This document shows, in pieces, positions 17,363 to 27,111 of a stretch of 64,000 nucleotides of DNA (position 1 is the first letter of the stretch; every line of letters begins with the position of its first letter). Origin of the DNA: Sinisalibacter aestuarii (GTDB taxonomy: Bacteria; Pseudomonadota; Alphaproteobacteria; Rhodobacterales; Rhodobacteraceae). Location of the stretch: NCBI RefSeq assembly GCF_027923545.1, contig NZ_BROH01000013.1:1-64000 (forward strand). The letters run 5' to 3'. The translations under genes were made by a program, and so were the position numbers. The notes beneath the pieces were generated by a model. That model ran no database searches. It saw nothing but the letters and a program-made list of their open reading frames with translations, and was not told the DNA's origin.

Positions 17363-17703
17363 GCCGGGCGGGCGGGATACGGCGCAGCACGCTGGTATTC
17401 GCGCTGATCGGCGCGGGCGTGGCGGCGTTGGCGGGCGAGGCGCTGCATGCGCGGCTCTCGCGCGGGGCCGAGACGGCGCGGATGGCGGCTTCGGCCACGC
17501 TGGTGCGCCGGGCCGGGCTGACCGATCTCGCCCTGTTCACCGAGGCCCGCTACACCCGCCACCCCGCTCTGGCAGACCTGCACACCCCGTTTCAGGATAA
17601 CCCGATGGCGTTCGAGCATTTCCCCTCCGGCACCTTCGCGCCCCGGCCCGAGAGCTTCGGCAGCGGGCGGCTCGGCTTCTCACCCGAGGAGGTGGCGCAA
17701 TGA
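17359..17703 (+). CDS. Uncharacterised single-span membrane protein
   Basis: The 114-residue protein has one N-terminal membrane helix (about residues 10-30, STLVFALIGAGVAALAGEAL) and a periplasmic tail with no cysteine. I recognise no domain. It overlaps both neighbours by 4 bp (ATGA junctions), between the NosL protein and the FtsX-type permease. That makes it likely to be a small accessory subunit of the same transporter complex. Confidence 0.75.
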   Translation: MSRAGGIRRSTLVFALIGAGVAALAGEALHARLSRGAETARMAASATLVRRAGLTDLALFTEARYTRHPALADLHTPFQDNPMAFEHFPSGTFAPRPESFGSGRLGFSPEEVAQ

Positions 17704-18842
17704 CCCGCTGGTGGCGTCGGCAGCGGGCGCTGGCCGATTTCACGCTCGCGGCTCTCGCCCGCCGGCGGGTGAAGAATATCGGCCTCGTGGCGATCTATGC
17801 GCTGGTGGTGTTCGTCGTCGCCTCGGCGATGTTCTTTTCCACCGCTCTGAAGCGCGAGGCGGGGCTGGTGCTGGCCGATGCGCCCGAACTGATCGTGCAG
17901 GAGCTGCGCATGGGCCGCCACGAGATGATCGGCGCCGACGCCATCGGGGCGCTCGCGGGCATCCGCGGCGTGACCCGCGTGACGGGCCGGCTCTGGGGCT
18001 ATTTCTACGACAGCGTGAACGGCGCGAATTACACGATGATGGTGCCGGACGATCCCGCCCTCGCGCCCGGCCCCGGCGAAGCGGTGATCGGCGAGGGCAT
18101 CCCGCGTGCTCGCGGTCTCGCCTGGGACACGGCGCCGCTCTTTCTCAGCCGCCACAGCGGCGACTTGCAGAAATTCGAGGTGACGGGCCGCCTCCCCACC
18201 GGCTCGGCTCTGGTCTCGTCCGACCTGATCCTGCTCGACGAGGCCGATTTCCGCGCCTTCTTCGATCTGCCCGAAGGGATCTATACCGACATCGCGGTCA
18301 GCATCCGCAACAGCCGCGAGATCGACACCATCGTGACCAAGGCCGAACGGCTGATGCCCAGCGCCCGCTTCGTCACCCGCGACGACATTTCGCGCACCTA
18401 TGAAAAGATCTTCTCCTGGCGTGAAGGGGTGATGGTGGCGCTGGCCGGGGCGGCTCTGCTCGCCTTCGCCATCTTCGCCGCCGAGAAGGCCTCGGGCCTG
18501 TCGGCGGAAGAGGCGCGCGAGATCGGGATTCTCAAGGCGATCGGCTGGAACAGTTCCGACGTGATCGCGATGAAGCTCTGGGAGGGCGGTCTGGTTTCCG
18601 CCGGGGCCTTCCTGCTCGGCACTGTCACGGCCTATCTGCATGTTTTCCTGTTCAGCGCCGCGCTGTTTGCGCCGATGCTCAAGGGCTGGGCGGTGATCTA
18701 CCCCGATTTCGCCCTCGCCCCGCAGATCGACGCGCTGCAGCTCACCACGCTCTTTTTGCTCACCACCCTGCCCTATATCGCCGCCACGCTCGTGCCGATC
18801 TGGCGCGCGGCCTCGGCCGACCCCGACCAGATCATGCGCTGA
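17700..18842 (+). CDS. ABC transporter permease, FtsX/MacB type
   Basis: The 380-residue protein has one N-terminal membrane helix (about 25-50), a large periplasmic domain, and three C-terminal helices (about 240-370). This is the mechanotransmission layout of FtsX, LolCE and MacB permeases. The cytoplasmic loop AEEAREIGILKAIGW is the FtsX-family coupling helix that contacts the ATPase. These transporters usually drive periplasmic work or extract lipids or proteins rather than carry small solutes through the membrane. With NosL-like neighbours, a role in delivering or extracting a metallated or lipidated protein is an inference. Confidence 0.9.
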   Translation: MTRWWRRQRALADFTLAALARRRVKNIGLVAIYALVVFVVASAMFFSTALKREAGLVLADAPELIVQELRMGRHEMIGADAIGALAGIRGVTRVTGRLWGYFYDSVNGANYTMMVPDDPALAPGPGEAVIGEGIPRARGLAWDTAPLFLSRHSGDLQKFEVTGRLPTGSALVSSDLILLDEADFRAFFDLPEGIYTDIAVSIRNSREIDTIVTKAERLMPSARFVTRDDISRTYEKIFSWREGVMVALAGAALLAFAIFAAEKASGLSAEEAREIGILKAIGWNSSDVIAMKLWEGGLVSAGAFLLGTVTAYLHVFLFSAALFAPMLKGWAVIYPDFALAPQIDALQLTTLFLLTTLPYIAATLVPIWRAASADPDQIMR

Positions 18843-18851
18843 GGCTGCCCG

Positions 18852-19532
18852 ATGATTTCACTTTCCTCCGTCACCAAGCTTTACAATGAAGGCCGCCCCA
18901 ACGGGGTGCGGGCGGTCGACAACGTAAGCCTCGATATCGGGGCCGACGCGGTAACCGTGCTCAAGGGCCCCTCCGGCTCGGGCAAGACGACGCTCCTGTC
19001 GCTGATCGGCTGCATGGCGCGGCCCAGCGCGGGGCGGGTGATGATCGACGGCCGGATGGTTTCGGGCCTGCCGGAAAGCTTTCTCACCGAAGAGCGGCGC
19101 AGCACCTTCGGCTTCGTCTTCCAGCGGTTCAACCTCATTCGCGGGCTGACGGTGCTGGAAAACGTGATGCTGCCCGCCGCGCCGCTTGGCCCCGACCCGC
19201 AGGCGCTGGCAGAGGCCGCGCGCGACCGGATCGCCGCTTTGGGGCTGGCGGACAAGGCCGATACCCCGGTCGAGCATCTGTCGGGCGGCGAAACCCAGCG
19301 CGCCGCCATCGCCCGGGCGCTGATCAACGATGCCCCGGTGCTGATCGCCGACGAACCCACCGCCAACCTCGACACCGACCTCACCCACCGCTTTCTCGAT
19401 ATCGTCGCCGATCTGCGCGCCGAGGGGCGCACGGTGATCATGACCAGCCACGACCCGCGCATCTGGCAATCCGATCTCGTCAATGCAGTGATCGAGATGC
19501 AGGACGGGCGGGTGACCGGGGCTTTCGCATGA
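18852..19532 (+). CDS. ABC transporter ATP-binding protein, LolD/MacB type
   Basis: The 226-residue ATPase has Walker A GPSGSGKTT at about 38-46, signature LSGGETQRAAIARAL, Walker B VLIADEPTANLD and the switch histidine in MTSHDPR. LSGGETQR and ADEPTANLD place it in the LolD/MacB/FtsE group that pairs with FtsX-type permeases. It starts 9 bp after the permease and overlaps the next gene by 4 bp, so it is the energising subunit of the adjacent complex. Confidence 0.93.
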   Translation: MISLSSVTKLYNEGRPNGVRAVDNVSLDIGADAVTVLKGPSGSGKTTLLSLIGCMARPSAGRVMIDGRMVSGLPESFLTEERRSTFGFVFQRFNLIRGLTVLENVMLPAAPLGPDPQALAEAARDRIAALGLADKADTPVEHLSGGETQRAAIARALINDAPVLIADEPTANLDTDLTHRFLDIVADLRAEGRTVIMTSHDPRIWQSDLVNAVIEMQDGRVTGAFA

Positions 19533-20527
19533 TCCTGCAAACCCCGATCCTCGCCCTCCTGCTCGTCGCGGCACTGGCCAGCGCGGTGGCGCTGTGGTCG
19601 GGCTGGTTCGCGCTCCGCGTGCTGCGCCAGTGGGACATTGCCAGCGGCACGCGGGCGCAGCTCCGCCTCGAACGCTCGACGCAGCTCGTCTCCACGCTCT
19701 TCGGCTTCGTGATGCTGGCCGAGATCGCCGCGCTCCTGCTCTTCGTCTTCAATGCCGACCGGATGGCGGCGCTGTTTGTCGGCGCAATGTGTGCGGTGGG
19801 CACGCTGAACGTAAACGCCTACGGCTTCCCGGCGCTCTATCTCAAGATCGCCGTATTCTTCGCCGCGGCCGCCTGGCTGATGCTCGACCGCGCCGACCGC
19901 GCCGGGCGTGACTACCCGCTGACCAAGGTGAAATACGCCGCCCTCCTCGCCATCGTGCCGCTCATCCTCGCCAGCGCAGGCACCGAGCTGGCCTATTTTC
20001 TCGGGCTGGAGACCGATGTGATCACCTCCTGCTGCTCAAAGCTGTTCACCCCGGTCAACGAAGGGATCGCGGCGGAGATGACCGGCCTCGCGCCGGGCGC
20101 GGCGCTCTGGCTGCTGGCGGGCGCGGGCTTTGCCGTGGCGGCGACCGGCGGGCTGAGCCTCGCCACCGGGCGGGGGCACGGCTGGTTCGCGCTCGGGGGC
20201 GCGGTGTTCTTCGCCGCCGCGCTCGCCGCCATCGTCTCGGTGATCTCGCTCTATATCTACGACCACCCGAACCACCATTGCCCCTTCTGCATCCTCAAAC
20301 CGGAATTCAACTATTTCGGCTATGCGCTCTACATCCCGCTCTTCAGCGGCACCGCGCTGGCGCTGGGGGCCGGGCTGGTGAGCGCCTTCGGGCGGGCCGA
20401 AAGCCTCGCGCCCGTGCTGCCCGCGATGCTCCGGCGGCAGGTGACCGGCGCACTGATCGCCTTTGCGCTGTTCGGCCTCGCGGTGATCTGGGCCATCGCC
20501 CGCTCGCAGCTGATCCTGTTCGGCTGA
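19529..20527 (+). CDS. Polytopic membrane protein with CC and CPFC motifs
   Basis: The 332-residue protein has about eight hydrophobic helices. Two conserved-looking cysteine clusters stand out: SCCSKLF at about 170 and HHCPFCILKPEFNYFGYALY at about 250. HHCPFC combines histidines with a CXXC pair, suitable for thiol-disulfide chemistry or copper binding at the membrane surface. I do not recognise a named family. It is the last gene of the operon and overlaps the ATPase by 4 bp, so it probably works with the ABC complex and the NosL proteins. Confidence 0.75.
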   Translation: MILQTPILALLLVAALASAVALWSGWFALRVLRQWDIASGTRAQLRLERSTQLVSTLFGFVMLAEIAALLLFVFNADRMAALFVGAMCAVGTLNVNAYGFPALYLKIAVFFAAAAWLMLDRADRAGRDYPLTKVKYAALLAIVPLILASAGTELAYFLGLETDVITSCCSKLFTPVNEGIAAEMTGLAPGAALWLLAGAGFAVAATGGLSLATGRGHGWFALGGAVFFAAALAAIVSVISLYIYDHPNHHCPFCILKPEFNYFGYALYIPLFSGTALALGAGLVSAFGRAESLAPVLPAMLRRQVTGALIAFALFGLAVIWAIARSQLILFG

Positions 20528-20877
20528 GCCGGCTCATGACGCCATCGCACGGGCGCGGTGCGGTGGCGCATCCGCACCCACGGCAAGCGGCAAAATCCGC
20601 CCATGCGGCCCGGCCCCGGCGAATTGCTGTTTCCGCCCCGCGCGTTTCGCTCTACTCTGACTGACAGGACCAGACAGACGGGCACGGCGGCCTCGCGCCG
20701 CGCCGGGATGCTTTCGGTCGATGGGGGAAATTCCGGGCGTTCAGCGGCGCATTTCGCCGTGCCCCGGTTCACAGGCACATCGACCGGCAGCACCGGCGCG
20801 CCAGTACGCGGTTGGCGGCAGAAGACCTGCGGATTCTGGGCCGCCCGAAACGTTGCTGGTGCCAATCGGAGCAGGCC
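20528..20877. other. Gap without a supported gene
   Basis: This 350-bp stretch separates the NosL/ABC operon from tamA. The one long open frame in it is rich in arginine and proline and has no ribosome-binding site, domain or signal. I see no terminator with a T-tract and no RNA gene. It presumably holds the promoter of tamA. Confidence 0.6.
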
Positions 20878-22677
20878 ATGATGCGCGCGAACAGGTTGAC
20901 GACGGCGATGGGCTTTCTCGCCGCCCTGGCGCTCAGCGCGGCAGCGGCACCGGCCTTCGACCGGCTCGATTTCGCGGTCGGGGGCGACGATGCGCGCGTT
21001 GCCGCCGCGCTCGAAAGCGCCTCGCTCCTCGCCACCCAGCAGGGCGACCCCGATACCGACCCGCGCGACGTGCTCGCCGCCGCCCGCGCCGATTATGGCC
21101 GCCTGCTCAATGCGCTCTATTCCGAGGGTCATTATGGCGGCGTGATCCACATCCTCGTCGACGGGCAGGAAGCCGCCGGGATTTCGCCCTTCGCCGCGCC
21201 TGCGCGTATCGGGCGGGTGCAGGTGAACGTGACGCCGGGGCCGAAATTCCGCTTCGACAAGGCCGAGATCCTGCCGCTGGCGCCGGGCACCAGCCCGGCC
21301 ACCGACTTCCGCTCCGGCGCCATTGCCCGCTCAACGGCAATCCAGGGCGCCGTTTCCACCGCCGTCGAGGATTGGCGCGACGCGGGCCGGGCCAAGGCGG
21401 CGGTGACCAGCCAGAGCATCACCGCCGATCACCGCGACGCGACGCTTGACGCCCAGGTGGGCCTGACCCCCGGCCCGATCGTGCGGTTCGGCAATCTCGT
21501 CCAGCTTACGCCCTCGGCGGTGCGCGCCGAGCGGATCGCCCGCATCGCCGGGCTGAGAACCGGCCTGATCTTCTCGCCCGCAAGGCTCGCTCTCGTGGCC
21601 GAGCGGCTGCGGCGCACCGGCGCCTTCTCGTCGGTCTCGCTGACCGAGGCCGAGGTGCTCGGCCCCGGCAACAGGATGGATATTGCCCTTTCCGTAGCCG
21701 ACGAAAAGCCGCGCCGCTTCGGCTTCGGGGTGGAGTTGCAATCGCTCGACGGCCTTGCCGTCTCGGGCTACTGGCTGCACCGCAACCTGCTTGGCGGGGC
21801 CGAGCGGCTGCGGATCGACGCCGAGATTTCCGGCATCGACGGCACCTTGCCGGGCATGGATGCCACCCTCGCCGCCCGGCTCGACATCCCCGCCGCCTTC
21901 GGCACCGATACCGACGCCTTCGTCACCCTCGACGCCGAATATACCGACGACCCGGCCTTCAGGCTCTATCAGGGCGGCGGCAGTTTCGGCGTGCATCGCC
22001 GGTTTTCCGCCCGGCTCGATGGCGAGCTGGGGCTGGCCTACCATTACGCGATCTACCGCGACGATCTTGGCACCCGGCGCTTTTCGCTGGTCTCCGCCCC
22101 CGGCACGCTCACCTGGGACGGGCGCAATTCGCAGCTCGATCCGAGCACGGGCCTTTACCTCAATGCCGATCTGGAGCCGTTTCACGATATATCCAGCGGC
22201 ATCACCGGCGCGCGCGCCTGGCTCGACGGACGGGCCTATTACGGGCTGGCGGAAGACAGGTTCGTTTTCGCCGGCCGTGTGCTCGTCGGCAGCGTGATCG
22301 GCGCGGATGCCACGGCTGTGCCGCCGGATTATCTGTTCTTCTCGGGCGGCGGCGGCACGGTCAGGGGCTTTCCCTATCAGTCGCTCGGGATCGACATCGG
22401 CGGCGGCGACACGATTGGCGGGCGGGCCTTTCTGGGTGCATCGGGCGAGCTGCGCTACCGGGTAAGCGACACGATCGGCCTGGTGGGCTTTGCCGATATC
22501 GGCACGCTCGGCGCGGCCAGTTTCCTCGATGGCGGCGGCGGCACCCAGATCGGCGCGGGGGTGGGCCTGCGCTACTATACCGGCCTCGGCCCGATCCGGC
22601 TCGACGTGGCGCTGCCCGTCTCCGGCCCCGGCGCGGACGGGGCGCAGCTTTACCTCGGCATCGGGCAATCGTTTTGA
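20878..22677 (+). CDS. tamA: TamA, BamA/Omp85-family outer-membrane assembly protein
   Basis: TamA is the outer-membrane half of the translocation and assembly module. The 599-residue protein has a signal peptide (about residues 1-24, ending AAAAPAF). POTRA-like repeats follow (YSEGHYGGVIHILVDG; RLRRTGAFSSVSLTEAE), then a C-terminal bacterial surface antigen barrel with GGGGTVRGFPYQSLG (the Omp85 VRGF-type motif, about 485). The protein ends in phenylalanine, as beta-barrel substrates usually do. Two ATGs are adjacent at 20878 and 20881; GGAG at 20868 fits either. It is coupled to tamB. Confidence 0.93.
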   Translation: MMRANRLTTAMGFLAALALSAAAAPAFDRLDFAVGGDDARVAAALESASLLATQQGDPDTDPRDVLAAARADYGRLLNALYSEGHYGGVIHILVDGQEAAGISPFAAPARIGRVQVNVTPGPKFRFDKAEILPLAPGTSPATDFRSGAIARSTAIQGAVSTAVEDWRDAGRAKAAVTSQSITADHRDATLDAQVGLTPGPIVRFGNLVQLTPSAVRAERIARIAGLRTGLIFSPARLALVAERLRRTGAFSSVSLTEAEVLGPGNRMDIALSVADEKPRRFGFGVELQSLDGLAVSGYWLHRNLLGGAERLRIDAEISGIDGTLPGMDATLAARLDIPAAFGTDTDAFVTLDAEYTDDPAFRLYQGGGSFGVHRRFSARLDGELGLAYHYAIYRDDLGTRRFSLVSAPGTLTWDGRNSQLDPSTGLYLNADLEPFHDISSGITGARAWLDGRAYYGLAEDRFVFAGRVLVGSVIGADATAVPPDYLFFSGGGGTVRGFPYQSLGIDIGGGDTIGGRAFLGASGELRYRVSDTIGLVGFADIGTLGAASFLDGGGGTQIGAGVGLRYYTGLGPIRLDVALPVSGPGADGAQLYLGIGQSF

Positions 22678-25600
22678 GACCGCTGCGCGCCCTTCTCCTC
22701 GCGCTCGCCGCGCTGATCGCCCTGCCGCTTCTGGCGCAGGACAGTGAAACGGACGACAAGACCTTCCTCGAAAACTGGCTTGAAAAGAACCTCTCCGCCG
22801 CCGGGCGCGACGTGCAGGTGACGGGCTTTGCCGGTGCGCTCTCGTCGCATGCAACGATGGAGCGGCTGACCATTGCCGATGACGAGGGCGTCTGGCTGAC
22901 GCTCACCGGGGCCGAACTGGACTGGACACGCTCGGCGCTGCTCACCGGGCGGCTGGCCATCGACGCGCTCAGCGCCGACACGATCGAGATCAGCCGCCGC
23001 CCGGTGGCCGTGTCGGACGGGCCGCAGGCGGAAGTGTCGGATTTCGCGCTGCCGGAATTGCCGGTCTCGATCAATATCGGCGCGATCAGCGCGGCCCGCG
23101 TGGTGCTGGGCGCACCGGTTCTGGGGGTGGCGGCGGAGCTGTCGCTCGACGGGGCGGGTTGGCTCGATGGCGGCGCGGGCGAGGCGCAGATGGCGCTCAC
23201 CCGTATCGACGGGGCCGAGGGGCGCTTTACCATCGACGCTGCTTATTCAAACAACGACAAGGTGTTATCGCTCGATCTTGATCTGACCGAAGGGGCGAAT
23301 GGGATCGTCGCCACGCTCACCGGCCTGCCCGGCGGGCCGCCGCTGGCGCTCACCCTCGCGGGCACCGGCCCGGTCGACGCATTCGACGCCGATCTGACGC
23401 TGGCGACCGACGGGGCCGACCGGCTTGCAGGCAACCTCACGCTGGCGCGCGGCACCCCGGCGGCGGGGGCCGAGGCGGCCAGCGCGCCGCTTGGCTTCCA
23501 CGCCGATCTGGCGGGCGACCCGAGCCCGCTCTTCGCGCAGGAATACCGCGCCTTTTTCGGCACCGATGTGCAGCTCACGGTGGACGGGCAGCGCGAGGCC
23601 GATGGGCGGCTCATGCTGTCGGGCTTCGAGATCGCCACCGATGCGCTGGACCTTACCGGCAGCGCGGTGATCGGGGCGAATGGCTGGCCCGAGCGCGCCG
23701 CACTCACCGGCACAATCGCCGCCGAAGACGGCGCGCCGGTGCTCCTGCCGATGAGCGGGCCGCAGACCCGGCTCACGCGGGCCGAGATCAGCTTCGACTA
23801 TGACAGCGCTACGGGCGACGAATGGCGCGCGCGGCTGGCGCTGCTCAACCTCGCCCGCCCCGGGATCGGGATTGCCTCCATCGCCCTCGGCGCGGGCGGC
23901 ACGCTGGAGCCGGGCGGCACCGGGGCGCTCCCCAACCTCGCAGGCCGCGCGGCGATCCGGGCAAGCGGGATCGTGGCCGACGATCCGCAGGGCGCCGGGA
24001 TGCTGGGCGAAAGCCTCGCGGGCAGCCTCAACTTTTCCCGCAGCACCAACGCACCGCTCGCCCTCACCGATATCGCCCTCAGCGGCCCCGATTACGGCCT
24101 CACCGGCGCGCTGACTCTGGATACCGACTGGGACAAGCTCGACCTCATCGCAAGTGGCGATGTCACGCTGACGGCAGGCGATCTGGCGCGCTTCGCCCCG
24201 GCCACCGGCCAGGCCCTGACCGGCGCGGCGAACCTGCGGCTGACCGGCGAGATGGCCCTGCCCGGCGGCCCGTTCGACGTGGAAATCGCGGGCACGGCGC
24301 AGGATCTGGGCATCGGCATCGCCGAGCTTGACCGGCTCTTTGCCGGGGCCTCCAGCCTCAGCCTCGCCGCCATGCGCGACGAGACCGGCACGAAGATCGA
24401 GCGGCTCGCCATCGAGGCGCCCGGCGCGCGCGCCGAGGCCAGCGGGCTGCTCACCTCCGAAGACAGCCGGATCGAGGCAATGCTCGATCTGCCGGACGCC
24501 ACGCTGGTGGCGGACGAACTGGAGGGTGCGCTGCACCTGCAAGGCACGGCGCAGCAGACGGGCGAGGTCTGGGCGGTCGAACTTGCCGGCGAGGCGCCGG
24601 GCGATGCGGTACTGGACTTCACCGGCAACATCGAGCTTGGCCCGGATGGCCCCGGCACGATCGAGGGCGAGGCCAGCGGCGAGATTGCCCGGCTCGCAGT
24701 CTATTCCGGCCTTGTGGGGCGCGGCATGACGGGCGGGGCCAAGCTGTCGCTCTCGGGCAGCTACGACGTGCCGACGGGCGCCTTCGACCTCACCGGCGAG
24801 GCCAGGGGGCGCGATCTGGGCTTCGGCCTTGGCACGCTGGACAGCCTGATCGACGGCGCCAGCCGGGCCAGCTTCGCGCTCCGGCAGGATGCCGGGGGCA
24901 CGCTGTTCATCGACACTTTCGAGCTGACCACGCCCGACCTTGCCGCCAGCGCCACCGGCACGGCGGCGGGTGGCCTGCCCCGGATCGAGGCCAGCGCCCG
25001 GCTCAACGATCTTGCCATGCTGGTGCCCGGCCTGCCCGGCGCCTTCACCGCAAACGGCACCGCCACGCTGGGCGACAATGGCTGGCAGATCGGCGCCGAG
25101 GGCACCGGCCCCGGCGGCACCACGCTGCGCGCCAGCGGCACCCTCGCCGCCGACGGCGCGCGGGGCGATCTGGCGCTGTCGGGCCGCGCGCCGCTGGCGC
25201 TGGCCAACGGCTTCATCGCGCCGCGTCAGCTTTCGGGCATGGCGGCCTACGATCTCAGGCTGACCGGCCCGCTGGCGCTCGCCTCGCTCAGCGGTACCGT
25301 CACCACCGAAGCTGCCCGCGCCTCGCTGCCCACGTTCCGCATCGCCTTCGATCCGGTCCGCGCCACTGTGCAAATCGCCGGCGGCCGCGCCACGCTGGAC
25401 GTGACCGCGCGCTCCTCCACCACCGGGCGGGTGACGGTGACCGGCCCGGTGGCACTCAGCGCCCCCTACCCGGCCGACCTCGCCATCGCCTTCCGCAATC
25501 TCAGCCTGACCGACCCGAGCCTTTATGACATACGCAGCCGGGGCCAGATCACGCTCAGCGGCCCGCTCACCGGCGGGGCCATGATCGCGGGCAATGTGGA

Positions 25601-26450
25601 GTTGCTGAATGTCGAACTGCAGATCCCCGAGACCGGCTTTGGCGCCGATGGCAGCCTTGAGGGGCTGCAACATGTCGGCGAGCCCGCCGATGTGCGTGCC
25701 ACCCGGGCGCGGGCGGGCCAGCTTGGCGGCGGTGGCGGCGGCAGTGGCGGCGCCGTCTATGGCCTCGATCTCACCGTCTCGGCGCCCAATGCGGTGTTCA
25801 TCCGCGGGCGCGGGCTGGATGCAGAGCTTGGCGGCAGCCTGCGCCTTGGCGGCAGCACCGCCAATGTGATCGCCGAGGGCGGGTTCAGCCTGATCCGCGG
25901 GCGGCTCGATCTGCTCGGCAACCGTCTGGTGCTGAAAGAGGGCACCGCCAGCCTGCAGGGCAACCTCGACCCGAACCTGCATTTCCTCGCCGAAACTCAG
26001 GCCGAGGACGTGACGGTGCGGATCGCGCTCGACGGGCGCGCCTCCGACCCGAGCGTCACCTTCACCTCCTCGCCCGATCTGCCGGAAGACGAGATTCTCG
26101 CCCGGCTGGTCTTTGGCCGCGGCCTCGACGAAATCTCGGCGTTTCAGGCGCTCAAGCTTGCCTCGGCCATCGCCACGCTCTCGGGCAAGGGCGGCGCGGG
26201 CACGATCGGGCGGCTGCGCGAGGGGTTCGGACTGGACGATCTCGACGTCACCACCGACGAGAACGGAGAGCTGGCGGTGAGGGCGGGCACCTATATTTCG
26301 GACAATATCTACACCGATGTGACGGTGGGGGCCGAAGGACAGGCCGAGATCAACCTCAACCTCACGCTCACGCCCAACATCACCGCCAAGGGCAGCGTGT
26401 CGTCCGATGGCAATACCGGGATCGGGATCTTTTTCGAGAAGGATTACTGA
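22674..26450 (+). CDS. tamB: TamB, translocation and assembly module inner-membrane protein
   Basis: The 1258-residue protein spans the periplasm from an N-terminal signal-anchor (LRALLLALAALIALPLL) as a long beta-taco, and partners TamA in lipid transport or outer-membrane protein insertion. Repeated strands of the form LTG-x-(A/L)-L dominate. The C-terminal TamB/DUF490 domain contains LIRGRLDLLGNRLVLKEG, DPSVTFTSSPDLPEDEIL and ends GIGIFFEKDY. The start is a TTG at 22674 that overlaps the tamA stop (TTGA), so translation is coupled. A glycine-rich linker, GGGGGGSGG, lies near residue 1020. Confidence 0.94.
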   Translation: MRPLRALLLALAALIALPLLAQDSETDDKTFLENWLEKNLSAAGRDVQVTGFAGALSSHATMERLTIADDEGVWLTLTGAELDWTRSALLTGRLAIDALSADTIEISRRPVAVSDGPQAEVSDFALPELPVSINIGAISAARVVLGAPVLGVAAELSLDGAGWLDGGAGEAQMALTRIDGAEGRFTIDAAYSNNDKVLSLDLDLTEGANGIVATLTGLPGGPPLALTLAGTGPVDAFDADLTLATDGADRLAGNLTLARGTPAAGAEAASAPLGFHADLAGDPSPLFAQEYRAFFGTDVQLTVDGQREADGRLMLSGFEIATDALDLTGSAVIGANGWPERAALTGTIAAEDGAPVLLPMSGPQTRLTRAEISFDYDSATGDEWRARLALLNLARPGIGIASIALGAGGTLEPGGTGALPNLAGRAAIRASGIVADDPQGAGMLGESLAGSLNFSRSTNAPLALTDIALSGPDYGLTGALTLDTDWDKLDLIASGDVTLTAGDLARFAPATGQALTGAANLRLTGEMALPGGPFDVEIAGTAQDLGIGIAELDRLFAGASSLSLAAMRDETGTKIERLAIEAPGARAEASGLLTSEDSRIEAMLDLPDATLVADELEGALHLQGTAQQTGEVWAVELAGEAPGDAVLDFTGNIELGPDGPGTIEGEASGEIARLAVYSGLVGRGMTGGAKLSLSGSYDVPTGAFDLTGEARGRDLGFGLGTLDSLIDGASRASFALRQDAGGTLFIDTFELTTPDLAASATGTAAGGLPRIEASARLNDLAMLVPGLPGAFTANGTATLGDNGWQIGAEGTGPGGTTLRASGTLAADGARGDLALSGRAPLALANGFIAPRQLSGMAAYDLRLTGPLALASLSGTVTTEAARASLPTFRIAFDPVRATVQIAGGRATLDVTARSSTTGRVTVTGPVALSAPYPADLAIAFRNLSLTDPSLYDIRSRGQITLSGPLTGGAMIAGNVELLNVELQIPETGFGADGSLEGLQHVGEPADVRATRARAGQLGGGGGGSGGAVYGLDLTVSAPNAVFIRGRGLDAELGGSLRLGGSTANVIAEGGFSLIRGRLDLLGNRLVLKEGTASLQGNLDPNLHFLAETQAEDVTVRIALDGRASDPSVTFTSSPDLPEDEILARLVFGRGLDEISAFQALKLASAIATLSGKGGAGTIGRLREGFGLDDLDVTTDENGELAVRAGTYISDNIYTDVTVGAEGQAEINLNLTLTPNITAKGSVSSDGNTGIGIFFEKDY

Positions 26451-27111
26451 GGCGCGCGGGGTGTCATCGGACCGGCCTTCCGTACCGCGACAGCGGCGGG
26501 GCGCAGCCCATCCGCTGGAGCGGCCGAATTGCCGATCCGGACACTATCGACACTCGTCAAACACCACGGCGCGATTCGCACGCCGCAGCGCATAATTGCG
26601 CTATCGGCTCAAAATACAATCTCAGGATGCGATAAATTTCACCCGCGAAACACCTTTGGAGCGCCCGGTTGACGGCGGTCAATGCACCAGGCGCGGATTC
26701 GTGCAACAATATTGCATCGTCAGGAGGAGCGGAGGCCGAAGACGGACCCCGCCCGATGGTCGCAAGGCCGGGCGACGGGCAATTATGGATCGGTCCGAGC
26801 GATGAATTCTGGCGAGCGGGATCGCCCCGACCGGGCGGAGCGCTCTTGGGGAGACCTACAGAGTGGACGCAGGCCGGGGCGACCGCCGTAAGCTGCGGGA
26901 GCGCTTCACACAGATACCAATCCGGACAATGAGGCCAGATCGCAGCCCCGAGCCGCGCCCGGAAGCGGTCCAGGCACGCCCCCTGCACCGCCTTTTCCGC
27001 GCGAGGGAATCGACCATGACAGCTTGATCTTTCCGGTTTCCGGGGCCAATTGTCTCTCGATTGTCACAAAACGGCGGGACCGGGTGCCCCTGAGGCGCCC
27101 AACAGACAGAC
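26451..27111. other. 661-bp intergenic region without a supported gene
   Basis: This stretch separates tamB from nadA. Several short open frames on both strands have unusual composition and no recognisable motif, signal peptide or ribosome-binding site. Part of it (about 26570-26720) is less GC-rich than the flanks and contains ATAAATTTC and CAACAATATTGC stretches. Those could be promoter or remnant DNA. I saw no terminator, tRNA or inverted-repeat element that I could support. Confidence 0.55.

Noticed and set aside
15577-20527. Calling the operon a nitrous-oxide reductase (nos) cluster
   Set aside because: No NosZ, NosD, NosF or NosY is present; the permease is FtsX-type. Only the NosL-like proteins resemble nos genes.
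20558-20881. 107-codon open frame before tamA
   Set aside because: Rich in arginine and proline, no motif or signal, and overlaps the tamA start.
26557-26988. Minus-strand 143-codon open frame in the tamB-nadA gap
   Set aside because: It has no ribosome-binding site, no domain and an odd composition. Overlapping frames on the plus strand are equally long, as expected of high-GC DNA.
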